Position numbers and translations under genes: made by a program
Notes under the pieces: model-generated
What the model saw: the letters and a program-made list of their open reading frames with translations, nothing else
What the model was told of the DNA's origin: nothing
Databases searched by the model: none
From: Agapetus fuscipes
Taxonomy: Eukaryota > Arthropoda > Insecta > Trichoptera > Glossosomatidae
DNA: 64,000 bases
NCBI GenBank assembly: GCA_951799405.1
Contig: OX637350.1
Coordinates: 7,239,852 to 7,303,851, forward strand
Direction of reading: 5' to 3'
In this document: piece after piece, positions 34,688 through 49,600 of the stretch
How positions within the stretch are numbered: the first letter of the stretch is position 1
Layout: the number at the start of each line of letters is the position of its first letter

Positions 34688-37600
34688 CTAAAAAACAAAG
34701 CACAATTAATACAACAATTTCTGGTAAAAGTAAAAGCAGATTAACATGATCTACTATATACCTGACTAGGTACTATTTTTAGAACACCAAAATAATATCG
34801 CTTAGCATGAGCAGCTGTTACTTCAGATAAAATTTTCTGTGTTTCAAAATCAGTCTCATCTGGTTCCTCCTTGACCAGAGTCTCTTCTTCTGTTCCACCA
34901 ATACCAGCCCACAAGCAGAGCTTTAGAAGTAGTCTCTCCTCCAAGTGTATGGATATTGGGCGTAGAGAAATGATGAAATGCTTGAATATGTGTGCATTGT
35001 AGCGAGTGGCAGGGGGGGCTGCAGTCCTTTCAACTGACATTTGTATTGTTGGCAATACTATTCCATTCAACTCGTTTGAACCAAGACTCCGGCTTCTTGT
35101 GGAATGTAAAAGCACAGGACATTGCGTTCCAAGTAACTAAAATACAGAAAATTGGTGATTACATAAACCTCAATAATATCAAATATAAAACAGTGGTAAA
35201 TTGAATAAATAGTTACCTGGTTATCACATTGTACATCTTGAACGCTCAAGTTGAGAGCTTGACCCCGAGGTGACCAAACTGTTTCCAATAACAGTCCAGA
35301 AAACAAACAGAAGAGGAGTTCCATAGGTGGAGCTCGAGACACTAAAGAAACACCCATTCCACCAACAGCCACTCGAAGCTGCATCTCACGTCCCACGACA
35401 TCTTTCATCAAGTTGAGACTTTCAGATCTTCCTTCACACCAATTTCCTTCCTATAATTTCATTGTTATAATCAAGAACATTCAAATATTAGGTCCTTACA
35501 TATGAAATTGGCGTTTTGCCATACTGGCCACTTTGATCTCAAATATCTCCTCTTTGGTTAAGCTTTCCAAATTCAAATTTTTACAGCTATTTACTCATGT
35601 ATTTGTGTGTCGAAAACTGTTTTTCATTTGTTCGTAACTCAATTGTTTTGTTCTTTGCGTCACTCATCTTACAAAATGGAAAACTTGAAATATCGCGTTG
35701 TTTACGAGTACGAGTTCCACCGTGGCACCAGTGCTGCAGAAACAGCTCAAAGGATTAATGATGTGATGGCAACGATGTCAAAAAAGAAAACATAGTGCGT
35801 TTTTGGTTACAACATTTTCGTTCTGGAAATTTCGGCCTGCAGAACAAGCCTCGTGAACGGCCGGAGACCAAAGTTGATAATGAGGAATTGAAGACTTTTG
35901 TGGAAGCAGATCCATCGCAAACCACGTCCAAGTTAGCTGTTGGCTGCAAAGTTAGTGATAAAACTGTTTTAATTAACTTGAAGCAAATTGGAAAGGTGAA
36001 AAAGCTTAAAAGGTGAGTACCTCGCTAATTGAGTGAAGCAAATCAACAATCGCGCGTGCTGCCGCGTTGCACAAAAGACGGCTACCAGATTATAGGAGCT
36101 TTAATTGGAATGTTTAAGACACCCCCCGTACTCCCCGGACCTGGTTCTAACAGATTACAATTTTTTTAGAAATTTGGATAACTTCTTGCAAGGGAAAAAA
36201 ATCAACTCCCATGGGGCAGTCCAAACCGCCTTCAAAGATTGTATTGATTGCCATCCGAATGGTTATTTTCGTAAAGGGATCAATTAACTACCTATGAGAT
36301 GGCAAAAGTGCATAGATAGCTATGGTACATATTTTGATTAAATAAATATATTATATTTTAAAAAAAAATACTTTTTGTTCCTCCCATACAAAACGCCAAT
36401 TTCATATGTAAAGACCTAATAGTATAAAAATGTACTCTTACATTTGTAGTTATTTCTTACCTGTTGTTTTTCATCTATTATCTTTACGACCCTAGTAGGT
36501 CCATCTGTTACAACAGTGACACTGAGAAAGCCAGAGCCTGGTCTTAATGTTTGAATAGACACAGCTTGTTCGATGGGAACTCCTCCAGGAAGAATATGAG
36601 GTCCTGGAGGGCCAGGCAAACCTAATACTGCTCGATTTCCTGTAAAAAAAATATTGTTTGATATCACAAGACATGCATCATGTCATATAAGACAGCGGTT
36701 GCCAAAGTGGTGGTCCGCGGACCACTAGTGGTCTGCGAGAAAATTTTGCTGGTCCGCAGAAAAATGTGGAATATACTTACTAGGTACATTTTATGTGTTC
36801 TTTGATCACATTTTTTTTTTATAAATATATTTAACACTTAAAAAATCCTATTAGTGGTCCGCGGGATTTAAATTATGAATTAACTGGTCCGTGAGGTCAA
36901 AAAGTTTGGCTACCGCTGATATAAGAGACATACTGGTTATTTTAATAAGCCAAAAGTGACAGGATGACATACTTCTAAAAAATTTGAACTATATGTACAT
37001 ACTAGCATCAAAATATTTCATCAAACATAACAGCACGTACTTATATCACTATTAAATGCATATCACAATACTCATTAGACATAGATAGCATACCCTGTCT
37101 CAGACCAAAGAAGCCATCTAAGGGTTGAACATTCATATTGCTGTGAGCACACCGCAGTCGGCCATCACTTGTGAACCTCCAAGTTTGAGTAGAGGCTCTC
37201 CGAGGATTCACTCGCCTCACACATAAACCTACCATAGTACTAGGCTGAGGCGCTGGGCCCTCTATGTCTAAGACCTGCATTAGAAACAATAAAAAATCAT
37301 AATGAAACAAGTTAATAGATAAATTGTTGTATTTGCTTTCATGCTAATTACCAAGGCATGTGGTGCACTTATATCTGGGGGAGCATGGGCAGGCTGGGGC
37401 GGAGAGCTCCCTTCATGAATCAGATGACCAAGTTTGTTCAGCCTCCACAGCTGAGCTCTCTCGCCAAACCGCTTCTGCGCCAATACCACCCGTCCAGCTC
37501 CACCGCTGCAGCTGGTCACTTCCAGAACTAACTGGGAATTTTCTACACTTGCTCCGTTGACAGTGACATTTCTACTATAAAAAATTAGAACATCTCACAT

Positions 37601-40600
37601 TATTATAAAAAAAAAAAATTATGAAAAAATATATAAAAAGATTTAAAAAATTAAACTGCACCAAAATTAAAACAATACTTACTTCTGATGTGTTCCAGTA
37701 AAAGCTATGTAAATAAAATTTTGATAAGTCAGCGACTTCACTTCTTCAAGTTTATGTAGGTCTATTGTGGTGCCAGAGCCACCGGGGGCCCGTACAGCCA
37801 GTGTGGTGTGTCCACAAGGCTCCACTAGAGCCCATGGTTTAGAACTGTGAGCTTTCAATAGAGATTCTTCTTTGCAACCGATCTAAAATAAAATGTATGG
37901 ATATTTGATTGTTTAATTTACCGACTAATTATTCCCATAACAATATTTTAAGGATTCTCACCTGATGAAATGTGAGAGGCACCAAGGAGTAATTATCAAG
38001 ACGAATTGGTGGAGGCATTGTGTCTGCGTCAGTAAAGACAATAAAGTAAGTTGCTCCTTGTAAGACAACTTCAAGACGAAGGAAGAAACATGCAGCGTTG
38101 TTATCTCTGCAAAAAAATATACATAATATATACTCCCAAAGTCTATTTCATAATTCCTTTGTTTCTTTGTTTGGATTTCAAACTATAATGTACCTTATGT
38201 TTATGTGCAATGAATGATTAGTATCGATACGGAATCCTCCTGACCAGTTTGAATTTTGGATGTCCACAAAACGAACACAAAGCAATTGATCTCTGTCCTG
38301 CCTTGGCCAATGGAAAGGCATTGAACATCCAGATATTGCATTCACATGTGTAGCCATTGCACCTGGGTCAGACTGATCAACAAACAAAAAATACAAAATA
38401 TTTATTATTGAATAGTAGGTAGCCGAGATATAACAAAAGAATTTATGGCAAAAGAAAAATACACACCACTGTTGAAGCATAGCACTTCTGCGCGAACTGA
38501 AGATGAAATGATGTGTTGTTATGAATCTGAAATCTGGGAGATATTGTGCAAATATTAGTGTGTCTGTAATGACCTCGACCAGGTCGTACTGAAATGCCAA
38601 CCAAGAGAACTCTCTCTGAACCACCTGCTCCTCCGATGTTGCCGACAACAAGCCTCCGAACCATGATTCCAGATCCCAACCCAAAGGACGAACACCACTA
38701 AAATGAAATCAAGAATCTATATAAAAAAAATTACAAGAACACAATGAAATATGTTATTTTTAAATATCCTTTACAAACCTGCGGTTGTCCATTAGGTATA
38801 ACTCCAGCACCAACTCTGGCAACTAGAGTCGGACTTCCGTCGGAATCAGCAAAACTAAACAACAGTGGAGCCACCATACGAGCAATCTCATGCTCCTCAA
38901 ATTGTCCTGCTGTTTCCGTCGGGACACCTTCTTGTCTAAATACAATAGGAACGCCTGTCCTGTTGACAATCCAGTATGGAGACGAAATGGATACCTAGAC
39001 ATAAAATATATTTTTGAAAACAATACTTTTTTTACAAACTGTGATTAATATGAATAAAGAAGAAGTCTCACCTTTATCGTATCACTTCTTTTGATTGACA
39101 CATAAGCATTCAAAGTAAGCTTCCTGCCTGACATGTCGGAGAGTTTGAGTCTAGTTGAAAATGAAACAGTAGCAGTAGGTGGAATGATAAGCATGGCGGC
39201 CCCCGGAAACCCTTCCATTGATATTGATATCTCAATAGATTTTTGGACATCAACCTGTAATTTAAAACAAAGAATTAGTCAATGAAACAATCTTGTGTTT
39301 GAATGTTTTACGATAATAATATTCACCTGAGGCAGAGGAGCTGTTTGTCCTGGAGATATCCTCCCCACGCCTTGATCCTGGGGCCCAGTTCTGTAGTTGA
39401 GCTCTACAGGCAGCAAGTTCACTAGGCGTACAGGTGGCTTCAATATCAATATATGTCCTGGCTGTGGAAGTCCTCGCTCTAATGGATATTTTTCTCGACG
39501 CAGAATACAGCAGAATCTATACAAAAATTAAATTTAAATAACAAAGGAATAATCAATTCACAATGAAAATGATTTACCTATAGCGCTGCTTTGTGGTAGA
39601 TAGATATTCGGCGTTACAGCCAAGCGGGTCAATACAGTACATTTAAATAGCGTCTGCAATAAAAACAACAGTGATTCGAGCGCCGTCAGGCCCTTTGGCG
39701 ATAATTTTGACCCTAATCCAACAGATGCCATTGGGCAATTATTAATTAGCTATTTATTAAAATATAAACTTTTACTTGATAATGTTAATACCTGTTTCTG
39801 GCCAGGCAAAAGTAAGTTGCTGAATTGCATTCCTTTTCATGAATTTATTTACAAAATAAATAATTTCAAGGGTGCAAAGCTGGATAATAACAAGAACGGA
39901 TGATACATGAGAATCTAATCATAAATAACTAATTAGTATGGACTGGTACACAATGAGGACAAGTATATTTTTACCTGTAGGAAGAGTGCGTATTTGAATG
40001 GCAGACATGCGGCAGTTGCAAGCAATCTTGCGGGGAATGTCTCGCAGCGAGTCTCCAGTCAAGAGGCTGCGCACAGTACAGGTAAGAGGGTGTGCTGCTG
40101 CTACCAGAGGAAGGGTTGCGCTGCATAGTCAGGGGACGAACCCACATTGGTGTAGGGTTGTGTGACAGAGGCACACACCACGTGTCTCCACTATTCACCT
40201 GAACAGAGCGAGATGTGTTGCTGACAGACCATGACACTGTAATAGAAAGAAAATGTTATGAAATACATGTAAAAATGTGGCTCAGCTGCGCATTACTACA
40301 AAAAAACATTGTGCCCCTGAAGAAACAGACTTTGCATGTGGAACCTATTTATTTTCATAGGTGAGCAGATAAGAATTACAGGAGCTGCTTTCCATACCAG
40401 AGAAGGAGTAGGTTCTCATTTCTTATGAAGACAGAAGAAAACACTGAAATCAAAAATCATGTTTTGACACCCTCGGAGGAATAAAACCGGAGAGCTCTGG
40501 CTTATTTATCTATAATCTATAGTCTAAGCTTCAACGATATATTGCCATTTTTAGGCTCATATTGAATGCATACCCACAAGCAGGCACATGTAAGTTCGCA

Positions 40601-43600
40601 CTTACACATGCTGCATGTGTACATACAAAATAAATCAAACCTCACATGAACATATACATTGCAACTCCAGCCATCTATTCCTGAAACGGGATGGCATTGT
40701 CCAAAATGAACCAAGTTTTTATATCATGGAGGGTCAGCCTCACACCAACCTATTTGTTAAGGAGAGCATAGATAAATAATAATAGGTATTAGAGATATTA
40801 GAGAAAGAAAAGATAATTTAATGAAAAAAATAATATTTATATGAAAGTTGACTTACTTGGGCTCTTGACTGCAATGTTATCAGCTCGGACCTCAATTGTT
40901 TCCGGCAACTGATTCACTAACTGCAGGGCCGATCTTACAGTTACTAACTTCCGAGCCGATCCTTCCAAAGTTACAGCAAAGACGATTCTTGCTTCTATAT
41001 CACTAGCCTGCAACAATATTTATATGTATGTATATACTTTTTATTTTATTTAGGTTAGGCTGATAAATTTGGTGCTGTATTTGTGGGAATTTTCTAGGCC
41101 CTTTGCAAACTCCCCATAGCTAGTCAGCATCAACTCAAGCAAGATCATACTGCTGTGAGGCTGAGAAAACCTTTGTGACCGGTCTTGAGACAAACAGACT
41201 AAAATTCCACCCAGATAATTTTCCAAAATTAAGCAATTATTTCTGAGCAGTGCTGGGATTTGAACAGGAACCTTCTAAACAGAAGTGAGAGGCGTTAACA
41301 ATGAGCAACTTAAAGCGCATTCAACGAAAACTTACCGTGTGAATAGCATGCCTAAAGAATACTCCAACTTTATCAACACAAACTGCATTGATCATATTCC
41401 AGCCATCAACTCTGACTCCCAGTTGGTGAAGGCGCAGCTTGTGAGAATCTCTATGCCGTTGTTTCCCTCTGCCACCAAACTTGAAGGGAGCCGTCTGTCC
41501 GGGAAGCACTTCTGTCCAAGACTCATCGGGCTCCGACAACTCCACATTCTCACTTACACTGCAACAATTATACAATCAATCTCACGTGATACTGTTGGAC
41601 AAAGATTTACTGAATAAAGTCAAAATCAGAACTACTGGCACATTTTTGTAAAACATCAATTTTGATTTATTTTATATTTTGGTTCTTATTCAATGTTTTG
41701 ATAAAAAAAAAAGACAAAATCGACATGCCTTCAGTTATAAGTGGAATCAGGGAGGTCGTGATATAACTTTATTTATTTATACTTTATTAATAATATATTT
41801 AAGTACTTAAGTAAAAATAAATTATGCCAATTGATTTCAACAGTTGGTTGCCCTGAATATTACAGCAGTGACCTCACTCAAATACAAACCAAATTAGGAT
41901 CCTTGCACCCTGACAATTGACATTTCCACTTTACAATATTTATTTTTGATACTCACACATCAGCTGTTGTTACTATTGTTGTAAACCACAGTTTGCAACC
42001 AGTTTCATTATGTAATGCAAAAGGTACAAATGGAGATCTGCGTCTGTAACCGGGAGGACTATTTTTGGGGGATGAATCGAGACGATTTGACAAGGAATAG
42101 TAGTCTTGTGTCCAATTTGTTTTCACAACACTGAACAACTCCATAAATGTACTTGTGATGTTGATATTTAGTGTTTCCGTGGAATTGATCTCCATTTGTA
42201 ATCTGTTTCTTCTTAGATTGCTGGTTAAGGTGTACTCCCATGATGCATCACACCTGCAAGAATATTAATTGTAAAATCAATAAAACGCCTAGCCAATAGC
42301 TTTGTTGGTAGAAAATTTGAGTTCAATCCACAATGTTAGGACTTGGTTTTTCTGAGGGTGTAAGAGATGATTTTCCTTTTCAACATTTTCTTCCAGCCCA
42401 AACCAAAGCATCGGCAAAGTTTACTCAGCCTTGTGGTTGACTTAAGACTGGTACCTGAAGGTTCTACATGGACAATGGAAGAGTTTGTAAACTACTTATT
42501 TGGAGCTTAATTTTTTTTTGTGTTTTTCTTTTGTAATGTGTTTAATAAAGTGATGGTTCGGATCATTATACCTCTTTTTTTAGCTTTGCCAAATTTACCT
42601 CCAAGGTTCCAGGAATGGCTCCCAGCCAGACAGAGCTCTGTTGTAGTAATCACTGCTGAGTTTGCATTGCAGCCTGCCTCCCCCAGGACCAGTCTCTTTC
42701 TCAGCTTCGTCTTGACTTTTTGTTTCAGGACTTAAGCACAACGGGGGACTCTGAGGTGAAGTTAATGAAAGACTGTTATTGGGCTCAGCATCGCGCACAT
42801 CTTGATACAATACCATTTCATAGAGAGAAAGCTCCATCAGTGGGACATCTGAATCCCGGCAATCATCAATAACACATATAGATATGCAATCTGCCTTTAT
42901 CTGAAAGTAAAACACAAGTTAAAGGCTCAAAAAAAAGGTAAATATGATTGAAAGAATAAAAAATGTAATGGTTAATGGTAAATTGAAAGCACGTCCAAAT
43001 AGAGTGGGGAGGATAGCAGCAGACAGGGTTACAACAGGTAGCAGACCCAAGCGATGGAGGGATAGCTGGGCATCCAGCATACAGGAATGGGCTTGAAGAA
43101 CAACATGGCACACTCCTAACTACAGCAAATGAAGAAAAAGGTAAATGCTACTTACTTGGACGGAATCAAAAAGTGAAGTAGATGGATTGCTAGGCACTTC
43201 AGTAGAATAATTATTTTGTAAATAATTTGGTAAAAAGTTTGCTGACAAGGAATGTTCAGTTAACCATAGTGCAGCTTGTTCTAGGCTATTGTCACACACA
43301 GCAAGAGCATTAGCACAGTCTTTAGGTGAGAAGCCTAGAGCACACAGCTTCTGTATGCTTTCCCTGTTTTGGTTTGTTGGTAAGGCGTTGGGGTTATGTG
43401 CCTCGCGAGCTCCTCTTGTTTGCTGGGGAAGAGACTGGAACATCTTCATGAGCATGCAAACATCGTGATATGAAAGCCTCACACTCAACTGAGTCACTTG
43501 AACCTGGAAGAAATAATCAACTTGCTGTCAAAAGGGAAACTAAACCAAACACCCATAAAGATTCTAATTAACTTTACCTGTAAAACTTTCATGGCATTTA

Positions 43601-46600
43601 AATCTATTTGTACGGTAACAGGATCTATAATAGAGAGAGCTGTGTCTTCTTCCATTCCCAGAACACATGAAAATACTTCACAATGATTTAAAACACAGGA
43701 CAAAGGTTTAGGTTCACTTCCAGGTTTGAAGGATATCACTGTTGTGCTCTGAAAAACGCAGAGTTAAAAATGTAAATTATTTTATGATGCAGAAATCTAA
43801 TTTTACATTAAGATGGATAAACAGTAGCTTACCTTCAGTATCACAGCATTTGTGTCCCATTGTGATGTATCTTCAACAAACACAACCTGAGACTCTGTTA
43901 TATTGAGTTTCAGCTCAAATTGAGATTCAGTAACAGGAGATTGTCTATAATTAGAAGAAGAGCTACCGCCTCTATCTCTAGTTTGATGTGTTCTGAAATA
44001 TTCAATAATAAAAATCAAATCAACAACATGCCGTTTGACAAATAATCAGTCGATCTATGTTTAGGATTAAAAATTAATTACTTACCTTATTTTTAAATCT
44101 ATTGTATCACCAGCTGGAGGACTCATGATAAATTCATTGACGGCTTGCCACCAATCTAATATTGCCATCAGTCTCATATTATTAACTAATATAGTGTATG
44201 CAGAATGCTCTCGACGTTTCCTAAATAGAACAAAAATCATGAATCTGTGAATTCAAGCTCACATATAATTTTGAGAAATAATTAGTCAAGAAGTATTTGT
44301 ACCTGGCATGCACCTCTGCTTGGACAGAATGTTTTCCATTCGCGTCGATATCTAAGCCCATCGGTAATACGATCTTGCTGAATACATTTGATCTTTTATT
44401 CACTGGATCCGTTTTGTAACGAGTATCGGATACAAGTATTTCCTGCACAAGTTTCAATAACAAAAAAACAATAATTAATTGCTGTACTTTTGACTGGTAC
44501 TTATTTAAACATATTTTTCAAAACGTACCTGTGATACTAAATCAATATCTTGGGTCATATCAGAAAATGTTTCCACAACTAGGCGAGATTTTATGAAGTT
44601 GATACAAGCCAATGATGATTTTCCATGATCCGTTTCCAGGCGTAGAGTCACATTCAGCAAATCCAGTCTAATGGAAGTGAGTGTCCACACTTTGTCTTCG
44701 TGAACATTTGATGACAGGGAATTATTTGTGAGCTCGGTGACATACGAGTCGTCTGTATTTTCTCCCAGATTGTTTGACAGCAATCCTTTGATAACTTTGT
44801 ATTGAATCAAATCAATTGCACCATCAAGAGTATTCAGGGTACCTTGAATACTCATATCAGCAACTGAAAATAATTAATTTCCTTGTTTTATTTCACAAGA
44901 ACATGTCTCCACTCTTTTGACATACATATTTAAATCATTCCAAACCTCAAAATCCTATGAAAGTACACTTTTATAATAAAGAAAAATATTGTAATGACCA
45001 TTGTGATAATCTTCTAGATTTCTTTCAACTTGCAACACTAGTCCACACTTGTCTGTGAGTAAGGAAGGTCCTTGGCGTTGCACGACTGCCACAGGACCAA
45101 TTGCCAAATAATTTTCTGGAGAAGCGTCTCGGGATGTCGTTGAACTACCTGGCTCTATATCACTGAAGTCGCCAAATCTTTCCCCACAATACAAATCCAT
45201 GTTGTCCATCTGTATTGTCATGACGTCTAACAATTCTCTTACAGCTAAAAATGCAAAAAGTTATCATTAATAAAAATTAGCATTGATTTGTACGATTACA
45301 GAAATATTAAAGAAAAGCTTTACGGTCTTCGGGTATTCGTATGGTGCTGATTGTTCCTGGTGAGCCAGTTTTCTTGAAAACATTACTGACGGAAAGCTTT
45401 CCTATGTCTGCTACCAAAACAGATGTGCTACCACTGCTGACTGGGATCAGAATGGCAGGAGAAAGACACTTAATAGACAGCTGCATTCTTGTACTTTGCG
45501 AGTTTGCTGTAACGGAAACCTAGAGGCATAAAAAATTAAGTAAATATTCAAAAGGTAAAGCAATACGAAAAATGAAAGTAGGTATAGAAAACATGACTGC
45601 GACTAACCTTTTGTCGAGCCTGGCTTATTACACTTTGAAGTTGTGAAAATTCTCTGAAAAATGCCTGGATTTCTCCAACAAACCGTTTAGTGTGCACATA
45701 AACAATAGAACTCATTTCGATTAAGAGTCTAGTATCACAATCTGTTATCAGAGCATCTTGTTTATGGAACCTGAAATTTATTCAAGAAAAAATAAAACCA
45801 AAACCTGTAATAAAATGTATACACACTAAGGAATTTCAAAATAATTCACTGTCATTTACCTTTCATACAGAAAGTTTAATGCTTCTTTCCCAGAAGAAAT
45901 AAATCTTTCTCTCCATATACGACCATGAGGAGACAGATCTGTCAGAGACATGGAACTCAGAGTTCCCGATATCTGACGAGCTCCATCTTTTTCAGGAGCA
46001 GAGTCACTTGTATCCACAACCAACACTTCCAAACCAGATATATTGGCCCGGCAGACTTCGCTTTTAGGCCGCAACAGAACAACATTCAAAGATCTGACTG
46101 AAAGTTCCATCTCCACTTTGCCAACACCACCTACATCATAAAAATCAATATAATGTAAAGCCATTCCTTTAATATAATTGAAATTCATCTCATAATACAA
46201 GGCAAGATTAAGAGTTGACTAGGAGTAGGCAAAAAACAGATGTCATAGCTGCACAAAATCTAGATTGAGCTGGAGCATTACGAGTGAGTGAATTGTTCTG
46301 GGCTGTGCAGGACAGAGGGGCCTTCTCTGTAGTGATCACCAACATTGGAAGGACCTGATACAACATTCATAAGAAAGAGGATCTGAAATAGTTTTCATAC
46401 CAAAATCTGTATTCTGTGATTTGTTTTCAAGTTTGGTAGAGTGAGACTTCTTATCATTGGGCTGGACACTTGAGCCTATCCCAAAGAAATCAAGAACCAC
46501 TACCCAACTGTCTGAGCTGACCACCAAATCCAGACAGTTGAAGTCAATTTTGGTTACTTTGCGTACCTGTGAGATATCAATAATCAATTTTAGTTTCATA

Positions 46601-49600
46601 AATATTTTTTAATAACATTTCATCACAAATTATAATGCTACACAAACTCACATTTTTATACTTTTCAGAAAATAGTGGATGCTGTGGGTCTCTCAGATGA
46701 ACAGATATTAAAACCAAATTATCTTGAGGAAAGGAAACCTGTTTCACAGGCCTCCTTATTGACTTTTTGTGAGATCTCTTTATTTCAATTGTATGCTGTT
46801 TGTGCAGCTGGTCAGGAAGGGAAGTCCCAAGCTTTGTATCTGTAAGAGTCGCATACAACGGGAGACTTCCTGAGCTGTCATTTTCTGCAACCCTTAAATC
46901 GGGGCATGAACGTGACACAAAGTCGGCCTTGGGAATCAGTGGCTTGTGTGAGACCATCATAAACCTATGACGAGAGTCAACATCTCGTAGAAGATCTTCC
47001 ATAGTAATTGATCTCAACGACATCTAAAAATTAATAACCATGAATTTTGTAACATATTCTTATCACACAAAAATAAAACATAATGTGAAAAAAAAAATAC
47101 CTTTATGCTGGTCTCATGTAAAAGACACTTGTCATACCAAACAAAGAACTCTCTGAAAGAAAGGTCAACTAAACTTTGTTCACCTTTACCAAAATCACCT
47201 CTAAGTTCAACAGTAAAAATAGGCAGCTGGAAGTTCACTGAAATACAGAAACGCATTAAGTTTTTGGCTGTAAAGTAAATAAGAACTGCTTTTGATTTTT
47301 CAAAAAACTATGATACCTTTAATGTGTTCTAAGGACTCCACAGAAGGACTTTTTAAATTATGGGCAGTAAAGATCTGAGCTCGTAAATGTGAGTCCATTT
47401 TAAGCGTGGTAACTCCCGTTGAATCAGTTGGAAGGAAGGAGGCTTGTCGATCAGCTGTAGGACCTGAGTGAGTCACTCCTAGACTTGTTACTGTGTCCAA
47501 TAACTGCTCGTATTGATGACGAGTTGCAGATACTTTGAGAGGCGTCACAACTTTCCCTGTTATCTGAAATTCATTTAAAGTTAATCAATTTACTTATGAG
47601 TTTTCTTTATTAAACAAAATCATGTTAATAAAATATAGAAATGTACCTCAATAAAATGTTCACAAGGGGTATCAGATTCCTCCAGAGCACTTGTCCTTTC
47701 CACTCTGAGTTGTAGAGTTGTGTCATGTAATATTGGCTTGCCTTTAGAACCACATTTATACAAAGATTCAACAGAATCCACACTGCTTGAATTCTTCAAA
47801 TTGTAGGATACATCCAGCTGAGAAAAAAATTGCACATAGGTTTCAAAGTGTACACTTAAAAGATATTTATTAGCAGGGAGAATGTGGAATTGATATGTCT
47901 TACCGAGTACACATTTATATCTCTAACTTGGATATTATAATGCTGAGTAAGTCCTAATTTATTCTCTATTGAAATATTTCCTAAATGTGCTACAAATACT
48001 TCTGTGCTCATTGGTGACCTTGGCAGAACAACAACAGGTGTTTCAAGCAAAATATCCACCCTGAAAAAATGTGTGAGAAAACATTAACATTTCAATCATA
48101 TGAGGTTAAAGTTTGACATTTTTATTTTGTTGGATTGCTTTTGTTTTGTATACACACTTGAGGTAGATTGTTGGAGAGTTATAATCTAAGCCTGCATCGG
48201 AATCTTGAGGCGGTCCGATGCTTATGGAGCGAGGACGACGAGGAGAAACCCATTCCATTGATCCGGATACTCGGGGATTACTATACAATGATTCACTCCT
48301 ATAAAAAGTATGGAACATTTAATACTATTAAAAATACAAAAGCATCATCTTTCCATTTGCTTCAAGAATTTTCTGGGTTTATTTACCTGGCTTGAACTAA
48401 TCCAATTGCTATGTCAGTTGCCGCTGCTTTAATAGATCTGGCAAGATTAGATAAATACTGTTTAAACTCCGTGGCACATGACTGAATCTCTCCAATGAAT
48501 ATTCCAGAATGTGTATACCACACTGATGCCATGTGTATTTGAATGCTTACATTCACTTCATCTGGAAAGTATAAAAATGTGTTTTTACATTATATTTTTA
48601 TTCTGTGATAAAAAAAATAATCACTTAGACTTACCACTTTCAGTAGGTTCTTGGTCATATTCTGAAGTGCTGTCTTTCAATGATTTGGTTATGTTGAAGC
48701 TTAATGCCTTTTCTTCTTCCTGGTTCGTTGTTGAAGTATTGATGCCCCTGTATACTTCTTGCGCCAGCGTTTGAGCAAGATCTGTTGAAATTGATATATT
48801 GTGATGTGCTAAAGGATCATGCCCAACTGACACGATTCTTTGATGCATCGTAGTGCCAGGACATAGAGATACAATTTGAAGTCCTCCCAGCGATCCATTG
48901 AGTTTTAAAGAAGAATGACCTAAATAGGATAAAAATGTGTTGCATAATTAGGAAATTAAAACAAAAACAAAACATAATTAATATCAAACATGACTTACTG
49001 GCTGTGGCTTGAATCTTTGCATCACTCATTGTAGCTGTAGCTATTTTCCTTCCAATTATATTGCCATCTTGGATTGAAGCTCTCAATAACAGCACACTGA
49101 GGCGATGGAAATCAAATGTGATGTCAGTTCTGACTGAGGCAGGTTCTTCTGGTGGATATTCCTCTGTTGGTGAGTTCGGTGAGGCAGACTTAATAATGCT
49201 TTCTGAAGGAATCCTTTTAGGAACAGTCTGACTGACAGATGAAACTCTTTTAAAAAATCCAATCAGCTCCACAATGGTCTCTTGATTAGCTACAAATATA
49301 TAGGTACATATTCAATTCATTGTTTGTTTAGCTGAATCGATCAAATGATTATGTTATGCAGTTTTTCTACCTATGATGTCCAGATTATTGAATAGTATAT
49401 TGGCGATTCGTAATTCTTCTCCTTGATTAGAAGGGCAGTCGGGTTCAACAACCATTAACTCAATAACAATCAGAGCTTCAGAGTCGACAATGCCAGCAAC
49501 AGCGGCACCGCCTGCCGTGGTGTCAAGTGTGGGACTAACACACCACTGACCTGTAATCAAAACAAGACAAACAGAATAAATACTCACATAGAATTTGCAA

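Larger units (their letters stand above)
37352..42253 (-). other. Vps13D: Vps13D exons 41-52: VAB (adaptor-binding) repeat region
   Basis: Beta-rich repeats beginning around CKLWFTTI and including [27 protein letters not shown] and [13 protein letters not shown] are the SHR-BD/VAB repeats that bind PxP-motif adaptors in VPS13 proteins. All splice phases agree through this region. Confidence 0.8.
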
